A stretch of DNA of 64,000 bases, taken from contig NZ_KB905371.1 of assembly GCF_000378985.1 (NCBI RefSeq), positions 372,001 to 436,000 of the forward strand. The letters are read 5' to 3'. This document shows, in pieces, positions 41,092-50,014 of this stretch. The notes under the pieces are model-generated. The model saw only the letters and a program-made list of their open reading frames with translations, was not told the origin of the DNA and did not search any database. This DNA is from Ensifer sp. BR816 (lineage in GTDB: Bacteria > Pseudomonadota > Alphaproteobacteria > Rhizobiales > Rhizobiaceae). The first letter of the stretch is position 1. Every line of letters begins with the position of its first letter. The translations under genes and the position numbers were made by a program.

Positions 41092-42144
41092 TTACGGCGA
41101 CGGCGTTCCATAGCGCTGATAGATCGATTGGATACCATCCAGGATTTCGCGTGACAGGTTGACTTCCAGGCTGGCGATATTGTGCTGCAATTGCTGTACG
41201 GAGGTAGCGCCTACCAGGATGGTTGCAACAAATGGCCGGCGTCTGACGAACGACAACGCGCCGTGCACCGGATCGACGCCATGTTCACGGAAGAGCGTCG
41301 TATATGCGAGTGCCGCATGCTGCGCCCTCTCGGTGCTGTAGCGGAAGAACCGCCCGAACAAGTCCAGCCGAGAGCCAGTTGGCCGCTCGCCATCAAAGTA
41401 TTTCCCGGTCAGCATCCCCATCGCGAGCGGCGAGTAGGCAATGAGCCCCACCTGTTCGCGCAAAGCCATCTCGGCGAGACCATACTCGAAATCCAGGTTG
41501 AGCAGATTGTATGGATTCTGAGTGCTTATCACACGGGTTAACCCCTGCAATTCCGCATGATAGAGGAAGCGCGCCAGGCCCCAGGGTGTTTCGTTGCAGA
41601 GCCCGATGTGACGAACGCGACCGCTTTTGACGAGCGCATCCAACGCCTCCAGCGTCTCCAGGATTGGAACAGTATCCTCGTCGAGCTCGTACTGGTAGTC
41701 GAGTGACTGGAAGACGTTGGTGCTACGGTCGGGCCAATGCAGCTGGAAGAGATCGATATAGTCCGTCTTAAGCCTCTGAAGACTGGCGTCCACGGCCTCG
41801 AACAGATTGGCGCGAGTATAGCTGACCCGGCCGTCGCGCACATAGGGCAAGTTCGCTTTTCCTGCACGAGCAGACCCGACCGGTTTTGTTGCGAGCACGA
41901 TGTCCTGCCTGCGGCCGGTCTTGCCTATCCAGCTGCCGATATAACGCTCCGCTAGCCCATGCGTTTCGACGCGGGGTGGCACGGGGTACATCTCTGCGGT
42001 ATCGACAAAGTTGATCCCGGCATCCAGCGCTGCGTCCATCTGCGCGTGCGCCTCCGCTTCCGTGTTCTGCTCTCCCCAGCTCATGGTGCCCAGGCCGAGC
42101 ACGCTTATCTTCAGACCGCTGGGGCCCAGTTCGCGAATCTGCAT
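41092..42144 (-). CDS. Aldo/keto reductase inserted in the nod operon
   Basis: The 350-residue Tas-type aldo/keto reductase has GINFVDTAEMYPVPP with the active-site Asp-Thr-Ala and Tyr, TKPVGSARAG with the Lys, and QLHWPDRSTN with the His, followed by SGRVRHIGLCNETPWG. It uses NADPH to reduce an aldehyde or ketone. It lies in the same direction between nodJ (37 bases away) and nodH (178 bases away), so it is probably read from the nodA nod box. Its function in Nod-factor metabolism is unknown; it might act on a lipid aldehyde or host-derived carbonyl. Confidence 0.85.
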   Translation of the reverse strand: MQIRELGPSGLKISVLGLGTMSWGEQNTEAEAHAQMDAALDAGINFVDTAEMYPVPPRVETHGLAERYIGSWIGKTGRRQDIVLATKPVGSARAGKANLPYVRDGRVSYTRANLFEAVDASLQRLKTDYIDLFQLHWPDRSTNVFQSLDYQYELDEDTVPILETLEALDALVKSGRVRHIGLCNETPWGLARFLYHAELQGLTRVISTQNPYNLLNLDFEYGLAEMALREQVGLIAYSPLAMGMLTGKYFDGERPTGSRLDLFGRFFRYSTERAQHAALAYTTLFREHGVDPVHGALSFVRRRPFVATILVGATSVQQLQHNIASLEVNLSREILDGIQSIYQRYGTPSP

Positions 42145-42181
42145 CGCGCTTCTCCTTGTCGTGTCGTGGTGGTGAGTAGCG

Positions 42182-42970
42182 TCAGGACATCAGACGCCGA
42201 CGAAACAGTGCCGCCGACACGAAGAACGGTAAAACTGCGTAGATGCAAAGCGCACCGACATGCAGGCCCATGCTATCCGCCTGGCGGCCAAGCATTGCTG
42301 GACGTATGAGGTCGATTGCATGTGCCAGTGGCAAGAACTGCGCTACCTGCTGAAAGGCATGGGGCAGCTGGGTGATCGGGAACACCGCGCCGCACAGGAA
42401 CAGCATTGGTGTGAGGACGAGCGTCTGGTAGAAGATGAAATAGTCGTAACTGGGCGCAAGCGCCGTGACGACCATCGCCAGGCTCGCGAAGGCGAACCCA
42501 GTGAGCACGATCACTGGCAGCGCATAAAGGACGGACGGCCACGCCGCATAGCCCAGCATGGTGGCAACGATCATAATTCCCGTACCGGCGAGAAATGCCT
42601 TGCTGGCGGCCCATGCCAATTCACCGAGAATAATGTCGCCGAGCGTAAGTTGTGTGTAGAGGATCCCTTCCCAGGTGCGCTGAGCGTTCATTCGCGCGAA
42701 AGCCGCGTAAATCGTCTCGAATGTCGCAGAGGTCATCGCGCTTGTCGCGACCATGCCGCCTGCCAGGAACGCAATGTAAGACGTGCCGTCAACGCGACCG
42801 ACAACAAGTCCGAGGCCAAGACCGAGGCCGAACAGGTAGATCATGGGATCGGCGAGGTTCCCGAGAATTGACGCAAGTGCCACTTTCTTCCAGGCCAGAT
42901 AATTGCGCTGCCATACCGCGATCCAGTTCCAAGCATTGGCGGGCAGAGCCGCGGCACTTCCGTCACCCAT
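42182..42970 (-). CDS. nodJ: NodJ, Nod-factor export permease
   Basis: NodJ is the membrane part of the ABC exporter with NodI. The 262-residue protein has about six hydrophobic segments (for example IYLFGLGLGLGLVVG, MVATSAMTSATFETIYAAF, LPVIVLTGFAFASLAMVVTA, TLVLTPMLFLCGAVFPITQL, ALCIYAVLPFFVSAALF), typical of ABC-2 permeases, and the family FETIYAAFARMNAQRTWEGI motif. It starts 3 bases after nodI. Confidence 0.93.
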   Translation of the reverse strand: MGDGSAAALPANAWNWIAVWQRNYLAWKKVALASILGNLADPMIYLFGLGLGLGLVVGRVDGTSYIAFLAGGMVATSAMTSATFETIYAAFARMNAQRTWEGILYTQLTLGDIILGELAWAASKAFLAGTGIMIVATMLGYAAWPSVLYALPVIVLTGFAFASLAMVVTALAPSYDYFIFYQTLVLTPMLFLCGAVFPITQLPHAFQQVAQFLPLAHAIDLIRPAMLGRQADSMGLHVGALCIYAVLPFFVSAALFRRRLMS

Positions 42971-42973
42971 CGT

Positions 42974-43888
42974 TCACTTCTCCATCTCTCGCCCGGTTAG
43001 CCGCAAAAACACATCCTCGAGATTCGGCGGACGCTGCAGAACACGCAAACCCGCGCGCTCGCGCAGCCGCCCCCGCACTTGCTCCGGATCAGGCGCGTAG
43101 CAAAAGAGTGTCTCGCCACTCACTTCGATGCGATCGGCATATGGTTTAATCAGCGATTCCAGCTCATGCGGATTGCCGCCATAGATCTCGATGACCTCGC
43201 ACCCGATCAGTTCATCGATCAGCACGTGAGGACGGCCTTCGGCAATGTTGCGGCCTCTTTCGAGCACGCAAAGCCGATCGCATAACCGCTCGGCCTCTTC
43301 CATGAAGTGGGTCGTCAAGATGATCGTCTTGCCGCGCGCCAGCAGGGAACGCAGGCGCTCCCAGATCAGGTGACGCGCGTGCGGATCGAGACCGGTGGTC
43401 GGCTCGTCCATGACAAGCAGCTGCGGGTCGTTGATCAACGCACGCGCCAGCGTCAGGCGCCGCTTCATGCCGCCCGAAAGTTCGGAGACGCGCGCATCCA
43501 CCTTGCTCTCGAGGCGGGCGAACTCGAGAAGCGACGGCATGACCGCTTTGATCTGGCGCGTGCTCATGCCGAAGTAACGCCCGTAGACCAGCAGGTTTTC
43601 GCGGACAGTGAACTCAGGATCGAGGTTGTCGAATTGGGGGACCACGCCGATGCCCCTTCGCGCCAAGCGAGCCCGTGCCGGTACCGGCACGCCGAGCACG
43701 GTAATCTTCCCCGCATCGGGCGATGTCATACCGAGGACCATACGCGCAATCGTGCTTTTGCCCGCGCCGTTCGGTCCGAGCAGCCCGAAGCATTCTCCCG
43801 GCGCAACGCTGAACGACAGCCCGTCGACCACGACCTTGTCACCATATGTCTTGCTCACGCCGGAAAGATCGATTGTTTTCATGGACAT
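42974..43888 (-). CDS. nodI: NodI, Nod-factor export ATPase
   Basis: The 304-residue protein carries Walker A GLLGPNGAGKST, the ABC signature LSGGMKRRLTLA and Walker B LLVMDEPTTGLDP. It powers export of the lipochitooligosaccharide through NodJ. I chose the ATG at 43,888 (MSMKTIDLSG), four bases after nodU; a nearby alternative at 43,882 removes two residues. The larger open frame upstream is inside nodU. Confidence 0.94.
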   Translation of the reverse strand: MSMKTIDLSGVSKTYGDKVVVDGLSFSVAPGECFGLLGPNGAGKSTIARMVLGMTSPDAGKITVLGVPVPARARLARRGIGVVPQFDNLDPEFTVRENLLVYGRYFGMSTRQIKAVMPSLLEFARLESKVDARVSELSGGMKRRLTLARALINDPQLLVMDEPTTGLDPHARHLIWERLRSLLARGKTIILTTHFMEEAERLCDRLCVLERGRNIAEGRPHVLIDELIGCEVIEIYGGNPHELESLIKPYADRIEVSGETLFCYAPDPEQVRGRLRERAGLRVLQRPPNLEDVFLRLTGREMEK

Positions 43889-43892
43889 GGTC

Positions 43893-45602
43893 TCATCTTC
43901 CCATGAAGGCGCTGTCGACTGGCGTTTGCTCAGTTGCCTGCGTTTTCGTGAACAGCAGGCCATCGCACCATATGTGTTCAACGCGGCCCCACTCGCAGGC
44001 TGCAGCTGCATCCGGGAAAAAGCCCCGTCCATGGCAATTGGCACTCGTGTTGCAAAGCAGCGGAATGCCCGTGAGTTTTTCATATTCGACGAGTAGCTCG
44101 GCGACCTCATGTTGAGAGTGTCTCGATATCGTCTGCAGTCGCGCAGATCCATCCAGATGGACAACAGCCGGAATTTTGTCCTGCCATTCCATCCGTGTCT
44201 GATGATCGAACAGCATGTAGGGATCCGGGGTTCCAGGGCTGAATATATCCGGTGCACGGTCCTCCAGGCATATCGGCGCTACTGGTCGGAAGTGTTCGCG
44301 AAATTTGACTTCGTTGAGAAAATCCTTCATTCCCGGCGAAGTCGCGGCTGCGAGAATGCTTCTACCTCCCAGCGATCGAGGTCCAAGCTCGGCGCGCCCG
44401 GAAAGGAAAACCACGGGCTTGTTGCCGGCGAGGATGGTGGCAAGTTCCGGCATGCTGCACAGCGTGGCCTTCCATCCCGGCGGCACATGGCCAATTTGCA
44501 ATGACGGGCCGCTATAGACCGACCATTCCAGCGACACGAAGCCTTGCTGCGCCACCATTGCACAGCAAGCGGCACCGATTGCCGAGCCGCTGTCATTCGG
44601 AAAAGGCGGTACCCACACAGCATCGAACAGGCCCGTCTCACGCAGCGCACTGTTCCATTTGATATTGAGGCCGCAACCGCCGGCGATACACAAGTTCTGC
44701 GGTCCCGGAAATGAATGGCGCCGCAAGGCATTTGTCACTTCTTGGACAAGGAGACGCTCGAGGAAGAGATGAAACGATGCAAGCACATCTGCGGGTGCCT
44801 TGGCCTCCAATCGTAGCACGCTGGCTTCGAAGAAATCATGCACGGCCGCGAGCGAGGACTCGGCGTCATTGATGTTCGCGCGGTAATGACTGGCAAGCTC
44901 TGTATCAGCCGCAAAACGCTCCTCATAGAGCTCCTGAAACAGCGTGACGATGTCTTCATCAACCGACCCCAAGGCGATATAGGCCATCAGCTTGCCGGCG
45001 ACGCCTAGGTCCCAACCTCCCCGGCTCGCCTTCTTATAGGGTCCGAAATAGTGGCCCGCTGCAGCGTAGGCTTGGCCTATCATCGGGAACAGGCATTCGA
45101 GGAAACGTGCGCCTTGGCCATCCACAAAATAAAGGCGCGGAAAGATGCAGCCGTCCCATACCAGGCAGAACGCGGGTTGCCCGGTCTTGGCAAAGGGGCT
45201 GGTGCAGTATGCGGACGCTACGTGGCCCGTAACATGAGGGTAGCTCTTATAAGGAAAAGCCCGGTCATCGAGAATCAGGCCGGAGCCGTCGCGGCACTCG
45301 AGAAGGCCGTCCGCGTGGCGTTCGACATAAGGCGCCCCTGTGAGCGTTAAGGGAGCCACGCCACTGAGGACCTGGAACTGCGAGAAGTCCTCGCCATCCC
45401 AGCCGTCGATAACGAATTGGTCGACATCGCTCGGCTTCAGACCGTGTTGCGCCAAAGCGGCGACAATTGCGTCGAGATTATCGATGGTTTGATATCGCGG
45501 ATTGTTCGCCCGCTTCTCCTGCTCAATGCAGAAGACGAGCCGTCCATCCTCGACAAGCGCGATCGCTCCGTCATGGGTCAGCTTGATACCACAGATGCGC
45601 AT
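43893..45602 (-). CDS. nodU: NodU, Nod-factor carbamoyltransferase
   Basis: NodU adds a carbamoyl group to the non-reducing end of the Nod factor. The 569-residue protein has the NodU/CmcH form: an N-terminal ASKHA-like part (MRICGIKLTHDGAIALVEDG, CLVWDGCIFPRLYFVDGQGA, LCIAGGCGLNIKWNSALRE) with the metal/carbamate site residues, and a C-terminal carbamoyl-transfer domain with FREHFRPVAPICLEDRAPDI and TGIPLLCNTSANCHG. Length is normal. Confidence 0.95.
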   Translation of the reverse strand: MRICGIKLTHDGAIALVEDGRLVFCIEQEKRANNPRYQTIDNLDAIVAALAQHGLKPSDVDQFVIDGWDGEDFSQFQVLSGVAPLTLTGAPYVERHADGLLECRDGSGLILDDRAFPYKSYPHVTGHVASAYCTSPFAKTGQPAFCLVWDGCIFPRLYFVDGQGARFLECLFPMIGQAYAAAGHYFGPYKKASRGGWDLGVAGKLMAYIALGSVDEDIVTLFQELYEERFAADTELASHYRANINDAESSLAAVHDFFEASVLRLEAKAPADVLASFHLFLERLLVQEVTNALRRHSFPGPQNLCIAGGCGLNIKWNSALRETGLFDAVWVPPFPNDSGSAIGAACCAMVAQQGFVSLEWSVYSGPSLQIGHVPPGWKATLCSMPELATILAGNKPVVFLSGRAELGPRSLGGRSILAAATSPGMKDFLNEVKFREHFRPVAPICLEDRAPDIFSPGTPDPYMLFDHQTRMEWQDKIPAVVHLDGSARLQTISRHSQHEVAELLVEYEKLTGIPLLCNTSANCHGRGFFPDAAAACEWGRVEHIWCDGLLFTKTQATEQTPVDSAFMGR

Positions 45603-45638
45603 AATGTCTCCATGTCTAACGTCGACAATTTGAATTCG

Positions 45639-46256
45639 TCAGGAACCAGAAACCGGATTGCGGAAACGGGCGAGCAGGCAGTCTTCGTTGACCGACTCAC
45701 CCCGGCACTCAAGCCGCTCTACCTCGATCAAAGTTTCGTTCAGAATGGCGATGACCGTCTCAGCACCAGCGACGTGACCCCATCGCCGGCAATTGGCATC
45801 GCGCGCCGATCCGAAAATCAGATGCCCGCCTGGCGCAAGCATCCGCACCAAATTGCGCACAGCCGCCCGCATCTCGGCTATTTCTCCGACGTAGTAGAGC
45901 ACTTCCGCCACAACGATCAGGTCGAACAGCTCATCAGGCGAGAACTGTTGAACATCGGAGACTATCCAGCTGATGTGCGGCGGGTCTTTCATCCGTCGGC
46001 GCGCCCTCGCAATAGCTTGAGGCACAACATCGATCACGGTGAGGCGTTGGCAATGGGGTGCCAGCTGCACCGTGAAGGCGCCGGCAGCGCACCCCACTTC
46101 GAGCGCATTTGTGATAGAGCCGTGGGCAAGTGATAGCCGCAGCATTTGCGCGTGACGCTCACGCTCGAACGGATTGGCATCAAGTCCCCATGGATCGTCT
46201 GCGGCCAGTTCCCGATCCAGCAATTGATAATTGTCGATCTGTGTCAACTCGTTCAC
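45639..46256 (-). CDS. nodS: NodS, Nod-factor N-methyltransferase
   Basis: NodS methylates the free amine of the de-N-acetylated chitooligosaccharide using S-adenosylmethionine. The 205-residue protein has the SAM loop ALEVGCAAGAFTVQLAPHCQ at about residue 53, DVVPQAIARARRRM and LAPGGHLIFGSARDANCRRW. It follows nodC by 12 bases and precedes nodU by 36. Confidence 0.94.
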   Translation of the reverse strand: MNELTQIDNYQLLDRELAADDPWGLDANPFERERHAQMLRLSLAHGSITNALEVGCAAGAFTVQLAPHCQRLTVIDVVPQAIARARRRMKDPPHISWIVSDVQQFSPDELFDLIVVAEVLYYVGEIAEMRAAVRNLVRMLAPGGHLIFGSARDANCRRWGHVAGAETVIAILNETLIEVERLECRGESVNEDCLLARFRNPVSGS

Positions 46257-46268
46257 CCTAAGTAGCTC

Positions 46269-47627
46269 TCACTCTTCGCTGCAAACGCAGTCAGACGTAA
46301 CTAACCTCGAAGAATCGCGCGCAAGGTTGAGCCTTCGAAGCGGCGCCGCACCTCCCGAGGATTCTGTGGTGTTTATTTTAGTTGTAGGACGTTGAATGGG
46401 GGCCTGCTCCCCGTCCTTCTTCGACGGGCTCCCAGCAGAGCCGCGCGACAGCCAGTCGCTATTGCTCAAGGTGCACAAGGCGTAGGCCTTCAACGGCAGC
46501 AACAGAAAGATGTTGATGAACGTGTGCAGAGAAAAGCCCAGAAATCGAAGTTGGCGGGCCCGAAACGCGACAACGGTGCAGCGAATCATGGTCATGCCCA
46601 CGATCATCAGGCCTGTCCACCAAGGCGCGGTGCCAGTCAGGGCGAGCTGTGCAAGCGCCGTTAGTACCGATAGCGCCAAAAGTAGCGGTCCGAGATTCTG
46701 ACCGACTACGTCCAGCGTCAGAAAGCGATTTAAGCCGGGAAGTAGGCGCAGCCCAAGCAACGTATCCCGAAACGTGCTCCGTGCCCAGCGCAGTTGTTGG
46801 CGCAGATACGGCCCTAGTCTGTTCGGAACGACTGTAGCCGCGATGGCGCTTGGCACGTACTCGGTCCGAAAGCCAGCTTTCAGCATGAGAATCGTGAGAT
46901 GGCGATCCTCACCGAAGTCGCTTGGCTTGCCCCGAAAATATTGTGACTCGTACTGGTCCAGCAACATGACGAGCGCAGAGCGGCGATACATGGCACATGG
47001 GCCGCAGCAACACATGACGGCGCCGAAGCGAGCCTGTGCCGCACGCTCCTCGTTGCAAGCCAGCCAGTACTCCATATCGATCAACCTGGTCAGCCAACTG
47101 TCGCTTCGATTGCTGGCCGTCAACTGCCCCATGGCGGCGCCGACCGCCGGATCTTGCATCTTCGGTACAAGCTTCGTGATGACGTCGGATGCGAGTATCG
47201 TGTCGGAGTCGACGTTCAGTACGAAATCTCCAGCAGAGCGGCGTATTGCGGCGATCTGTGCCTTGCGCTTCCCAACATTGTGGGGAAGCAGAATGATATT
47301 GAACCTGGGGTCGCGTGCGAAGGCCTCGTGCACAGGTCGCAAAGCGTCGCGATTACCAGAACCGTCATCGATCACATAGACGCGCATTTCTCCCGCGTAT
47401 TCCTGATCTGCAATGGAAGCCAGGCACTCAGAAAGCGTGCCGGGATCCTCGTTGAAGCAGGGGACGATGACATCCACGCTCGGCAGCTGGTCGAAGCCGA
47501 CCGGGCGCTCAGTCGCCGATGAATCGGATGCCGGCTGAGAGTAAACGGCCTGCATGCTTTTATAGGCAGTCGAGAGCAGCGCATAAAGCGAGATGGCGAC
47601 GGTGCTGGTTGTATCAAGCAAGTTCAT
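46269..47627 (-). CDS. nodC: NodC, chitooligosaccharide synthase
   Basis: NodC is the membrane-bound glycosyltransferase that builds the N-acetylglucosamine backbone. The 452-residue protein has an N-terminal membrane segment, then PSVDVIVPCFNEDPGTLSEC, the DSD-type metal site (LNVDSDTILASDVI), FGEDRHLTILMLK and the QxxRW motif in LRQQLRWARST, and ends with hydrophobic helices (PLLLALSVLTALAQLAL and others). Length is usual for NodC. Confidence 0.95.
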   Translation of the reverse strand: MNLLDTTSTVAISLYALLSTAYKSMQAVYSQPASDSSATERPVGFDQLPSVDVIVPCFNEDPGTLSECLASIADQEYAGEMRVYVIDDGSGNRDALRPVHEAFARDPRFNIILLPHNVGKRKAQIAAIRRSAGDFVLNVDSDTILASDVITKLVPKMQDPAVGAAMGQLTASNRSDSWLTRLIDMEYWLACNEERAAQARFGAVMCCCGPCAMYRRSALVMLLDQYESQYFRGKPSDFGEDRHLTILMLKAGFRTEYVPSAIAATVVPNRLGPYLRQQLRWARSTFRDTLLGLRLLPGLNRFLTLDVVGQNLGPLLLALSVLTALAQLALTGTAPWWTGLMIVGMTMIRCTVVAFRARQLRFLGFSLHTFINIFLLLPLKAYALCTLSNSDWLSRGSAGSPSKKDGEQAPIQRPTTKINTTESSGGAAPLRRLNLARDSSRLVTSDCVCSEE

Positions 47628-47639
47628 GGGATCTCTTTT

Positions 47640-48299
47640 TCAGTGATCTTGAGGAAGCGAGCGGATTTCAAAACCGCGGCCACGCAAGGCTGGAATGATG
47701 CTGGATAGCGCCAGGATGGTCTGCTCCCGCAGACCGCGGCCAGTGCCGGGTTGCAACTCGCTGGGAGGACATCCGTCGTGCAAGAGCACAATTGCACCTG
47801 GCCGGACAGAGTCGAGCACTGCTGAGACAATCGCGTCGGTCCCGGGACGGGACCAGTCTCGAGGGTCTACCGACCAGTGGACCCCTCTCAGCTCGGCATT
47901 CGCCGACGCCGTCAGCACTTCTTCAGTCCAGATGCCATACGGAGCGCGGATGTGCCGCACCGAGGCGCAAGGGGACGCAGTTTTGATAGCGGTGTTCGCC
48001 TCAAGGAGTTCACGCTGGACTTCGCCGGCTCCACATTTCGAAAGGTCCGGATGCGTCATCGTGTGGTTAGCGACTTCGTGCCCTTCTGCAATCATGCGTT
48101 GGACGAGGCTTGGCTGGTCGGCCGCGTACTGGCCAATGACGAAGAAGGTTGCCGGCACCCGATGTTCAGCCAGCACATCCAGTATCGCCGGCGTGCAATA
48201 TGGATGAGGACCGTCGTCGAACGTCAAGTAAACGCTAGGCTGAGCGGTGCCGTCAGCGCACGCACTGTGCACCTCAGATAAGCAATCGAGATGCGTCAT
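47640..48299 (-). CDS. nodB: NodB, chitooligosaccharide deacetylase
   Basis: NodB removes the acetyl group from the non-reducing end, freeing it for NodA acylation. The 219-residue carbohydrate-esterase-4 protein has VYLTFDDGPHPYCTP (catalytic and metal Asp), HEVANHTMTHPDLSKC (metal His pair), IRAPYGIWTEEVL and LLHDGCPP. Its start overlaps the nodA stop by four bases (ATGA). Confidence 0.96.
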   Translation of the reverse strand: MTHLDCLSEVHSACADGTAQPSVYLTFDDGPHPYCTPAILDVLAEHRVPATFFVIGQYAADQPSLVQRMIAEGHEVANHTMTHPDLSKCGAGEVQRELLEANTAIKTASPCASVRHIRAPYGIWTEEVLTASANAELRGVHWSVDPRDWSRPGTDAIVSAVLDSVRPGAIVLLHDGCPPSELQPGTGRGLREQTILALSSIIPALRGRGFEIRSLPQDH

Positions 48300-48886
48300 A
48301 GCTCTGGTCCGTTCCGATCGATTACCGTACCGGGGGGCCAGTCGGAAATCGGCCGTCCAACCGGCAAAACGATGACCAGTGCATCTTCGATGCGCGTGGG
48401 CGGCTTGTCGGTACGCGCCTCTGGCAGCGTGGATTGCACGCGAATGCCCGACAATACGGTCACCGGACCATGCTTGGCGAACCTCTCAACATGCCGCTGT
48501 AGCGCGTGCCTGACCGTGCCGAAAGCGAAAGGAACGCCAAGCTCCTGCAGTACTGGAAGCATGGCATGAATCGAATGGGCGATTCCCAGTCCCTCAAGGT
48601 CCGGCCGCACCCCATACAAGCCTAGTTCAGCCACCAGCTGGTCGACTCCGTCAACCTTGATGAAACGGCGCAGCAAGCCCATGTGGGCAGCAATCCCACC
48701 GGAATCGAAGGCGATTGCGCGGAGCTCAGGTCTGGCTCCGGCCCAACTTCGACTACCCTCGAATGGTTTCGCGTTGAACTCGCCGGTCGGCCCATAGGTC
48801 TTGTTAAAGAATTCGGCGAGTTCGACATGCTCGGAGAGTTGCAACCCATTTTCCCAGCGTAGACTCCACCGCACCTCAGAGCGCAT
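48296..48886 (-). CDS. nodA: NodA, N-acyltransferase (functional copy)
   Basis: NodA attaches the fatty acyl chain to the deacetylated backbone and helps set host range. The 196-residue product starts MRSEVRWSLRWENGLQLSEH, the conserved NodA N-terminus, and ends PPGTVIDRNGPEL. The ATG at 48,886 has a strong AAGGAGGG ribosome site. It is the first gene after the nod box at 49,153-49,195. A second, truncated copy lies at 51,381-51,731. Confidence 0.96.
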   Translation of the reverse strand: MRSEVRWSLRWENGLQLSEHVELAEFFNKTYGPTGEFNAKPFEGSRSWAGARPELRAIAFDSGGIAAHMGLLRRFIKVDGVDQLVAELGLYGVRPDLEGLGIAHSIHAMLPVLQELGVPFAFGTVRHALQRHVERFAKHGPVTVLSGIRVQSTLPEARTDKPPTRIEDALVIVLPVGRPISDWPPGTVIDRNGPEL

Positions 48887-49152
48887 GCAAAGCCCTCCTT
48901 GTTGTTTGCTGTTTTGCGAGAGGCGGCCGATCACGCGATCGAAGCTGCGGACGAATGGTGAATGTCACAGGCTGTCGTCAGCGATCGAAATGACATGTCA
49001 TTTCAACGCTTGAACCCTTCCTGACACCACGCTCCCGAGCTGATGGGCTGCCTCACCGCTTCCGGTCCCTTCCTGCGCCACTCGTAAATGTGCCGTCGAT
49101 GACCTTGATTTCTGTCAAATGTTGTTCTTCTAATGCAGTAGGGCGATGAATT
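48887..49152. other. Leader between nod box and nodA
   Basis: About 265 bases of untranslated leader. Its sequence near the nod box (CTTCTAATGCAGTA and neighbours) is shared with the region upstream of the truncated nodA copy (about 51,930), showing that the two loci arose by duplication. Confidence 0.5.
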
Positions 49153-49195
49153 CGTAAAATCGATTGTTTGGATGGCATGCATCCACGTTATGGAT
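49153..49195 (-). promoter_or_regulatory. Nod box of nodABCSUIJ-akr-HPQ
   Basis: Read on the minus strand, ATCCATAACGTGGATGCATG then CCATCCAAACAATCGATTTTACG matches the nod-box consensus, including AAACAATCGATTTTAC. It directs the leftward nod operon starting with nodA. NodD1 or NodD2 should bind it. Confidence 0.93.
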
Positions 49196-49396
49196 ACATC
49201 GGAAAGCTCAAGCTCTAATCTTCTGCGTCGTGCTGAACCTCCGTGGGGGCGGCGCGCAGCAACCAACGAGGCGACCGGCGGTCGCCGCTTCCGTCGCGGC
49301 TATCAACGCAAGCAGTGGCGCCGTCGGCGGAAATGGAGCGTTGTTCTCTCTCCAGACATCGCCCCAATTTGCGGGGCCTCAAGCATCCTGCGGTGC

Positions 49397-49443
49397 ATCC
49401 GCCATATGGATGCATACCATCCAAATAATCGATTTTACCAATG
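49397..49443 (+). promoter_or_regulatory. Nod box of nodFE
   Basis: ATCCGCCATATGGATGCATA then CCATCCAAATAATCGATTTTACCAATG is a good nod box reading rightward. It lies about 310 bases before nodF. The region between the two divergent nod boxes (49,196-49,396) has no clear gene. Confidence 0.92.
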
Positions 49444-49754
49444 TTGCGGAAAGCTGCATGGATGAAGGCGCGAATTCTCGTGCAACAATACTCGAACCGC
49501 CGCCAATGTTAATTCGACTACTCCAGGACATGCGAGCGCTACACGAAAACAACACCGTAATTTGATGAGGCGAGGCTTTCATTTCGCACACCGGACCTTG
49601 ACGCGAGATTCTTTGTGATCGTGTGCGTCTACCTGGCCTTGGCTGCCACTAAAGCGAAATGAAGTCTGACCACTAGCTCCTATTGAGCAAGGCAGGCTCG
49701 GCAGACGTAGCTAGTCGGCTCAGCGGAATTGAACGAGGAATTTGGGTGAGGGCA
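49444..49754 (+). other. Leader between nod box and nodF
   Basis: A short frame from 49,459 to 49,565 (MDEGANSRATILEPPPMLIR then LLQDMRALHENNTVI) could be a small peptide, but lacks a clear ribosome site. In some relatives a gene named hsnT lies before nodF; nothing recognisable as such is seen here. Confidence 0.35.
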
Positions 49755-50006
49755 ATGGCCGATCAGCTGGCAACCGAGATCATCGAAAAGATAAGAGTTC
49801 ATGCGTACACCGACAAGCAAATTACTATCGGCTCCGAGCTCCGCGATCTTGAAATTCAGTCTCTCGAACTGACCGAGATCATGTTCGATATCGAGGAGTC
49901 CTATGGTATCCACATTGAGTTGGATACTTCCGAGGCTTGGAGCAATCTCAAGAACGTCGGTGACCTCGTCGAGGCGACACGCGCTTTGATTGCGGCTAAG
50001 AGTTAG
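49755..50006 (+). CDS. nodF: NodF, specialised acyl carrier protein
   Basis: NodF carries the growing acyl chain made with NodE for Nod-factor acylation. The 83-residue product starts MADQLATEIIEKIRVHAYTD and has the carrier motif as DLEIQSLELTEIMFDIEE. The phosphopantetheine serine is present (IQSLEL), but the residue before it is glutamine where the family usually has aspartate (DSL). The end, SEAWSNLKNVGDLVEATRAL, matches NodF. An upstream start at 49,683 (TTG) would add an unrelated tail; I prefer the ATG at 49,755. Confidence 0.88.
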   Translation: MADQLATEIIEKIRVHAYTDKQITIGSELRDLEIQSLELTEIMFDIEESYGIHIELDTSEAWSNLKNVGDLVEATRALIAAKS

Positions 50007-50014
50007 TCTTAGTA

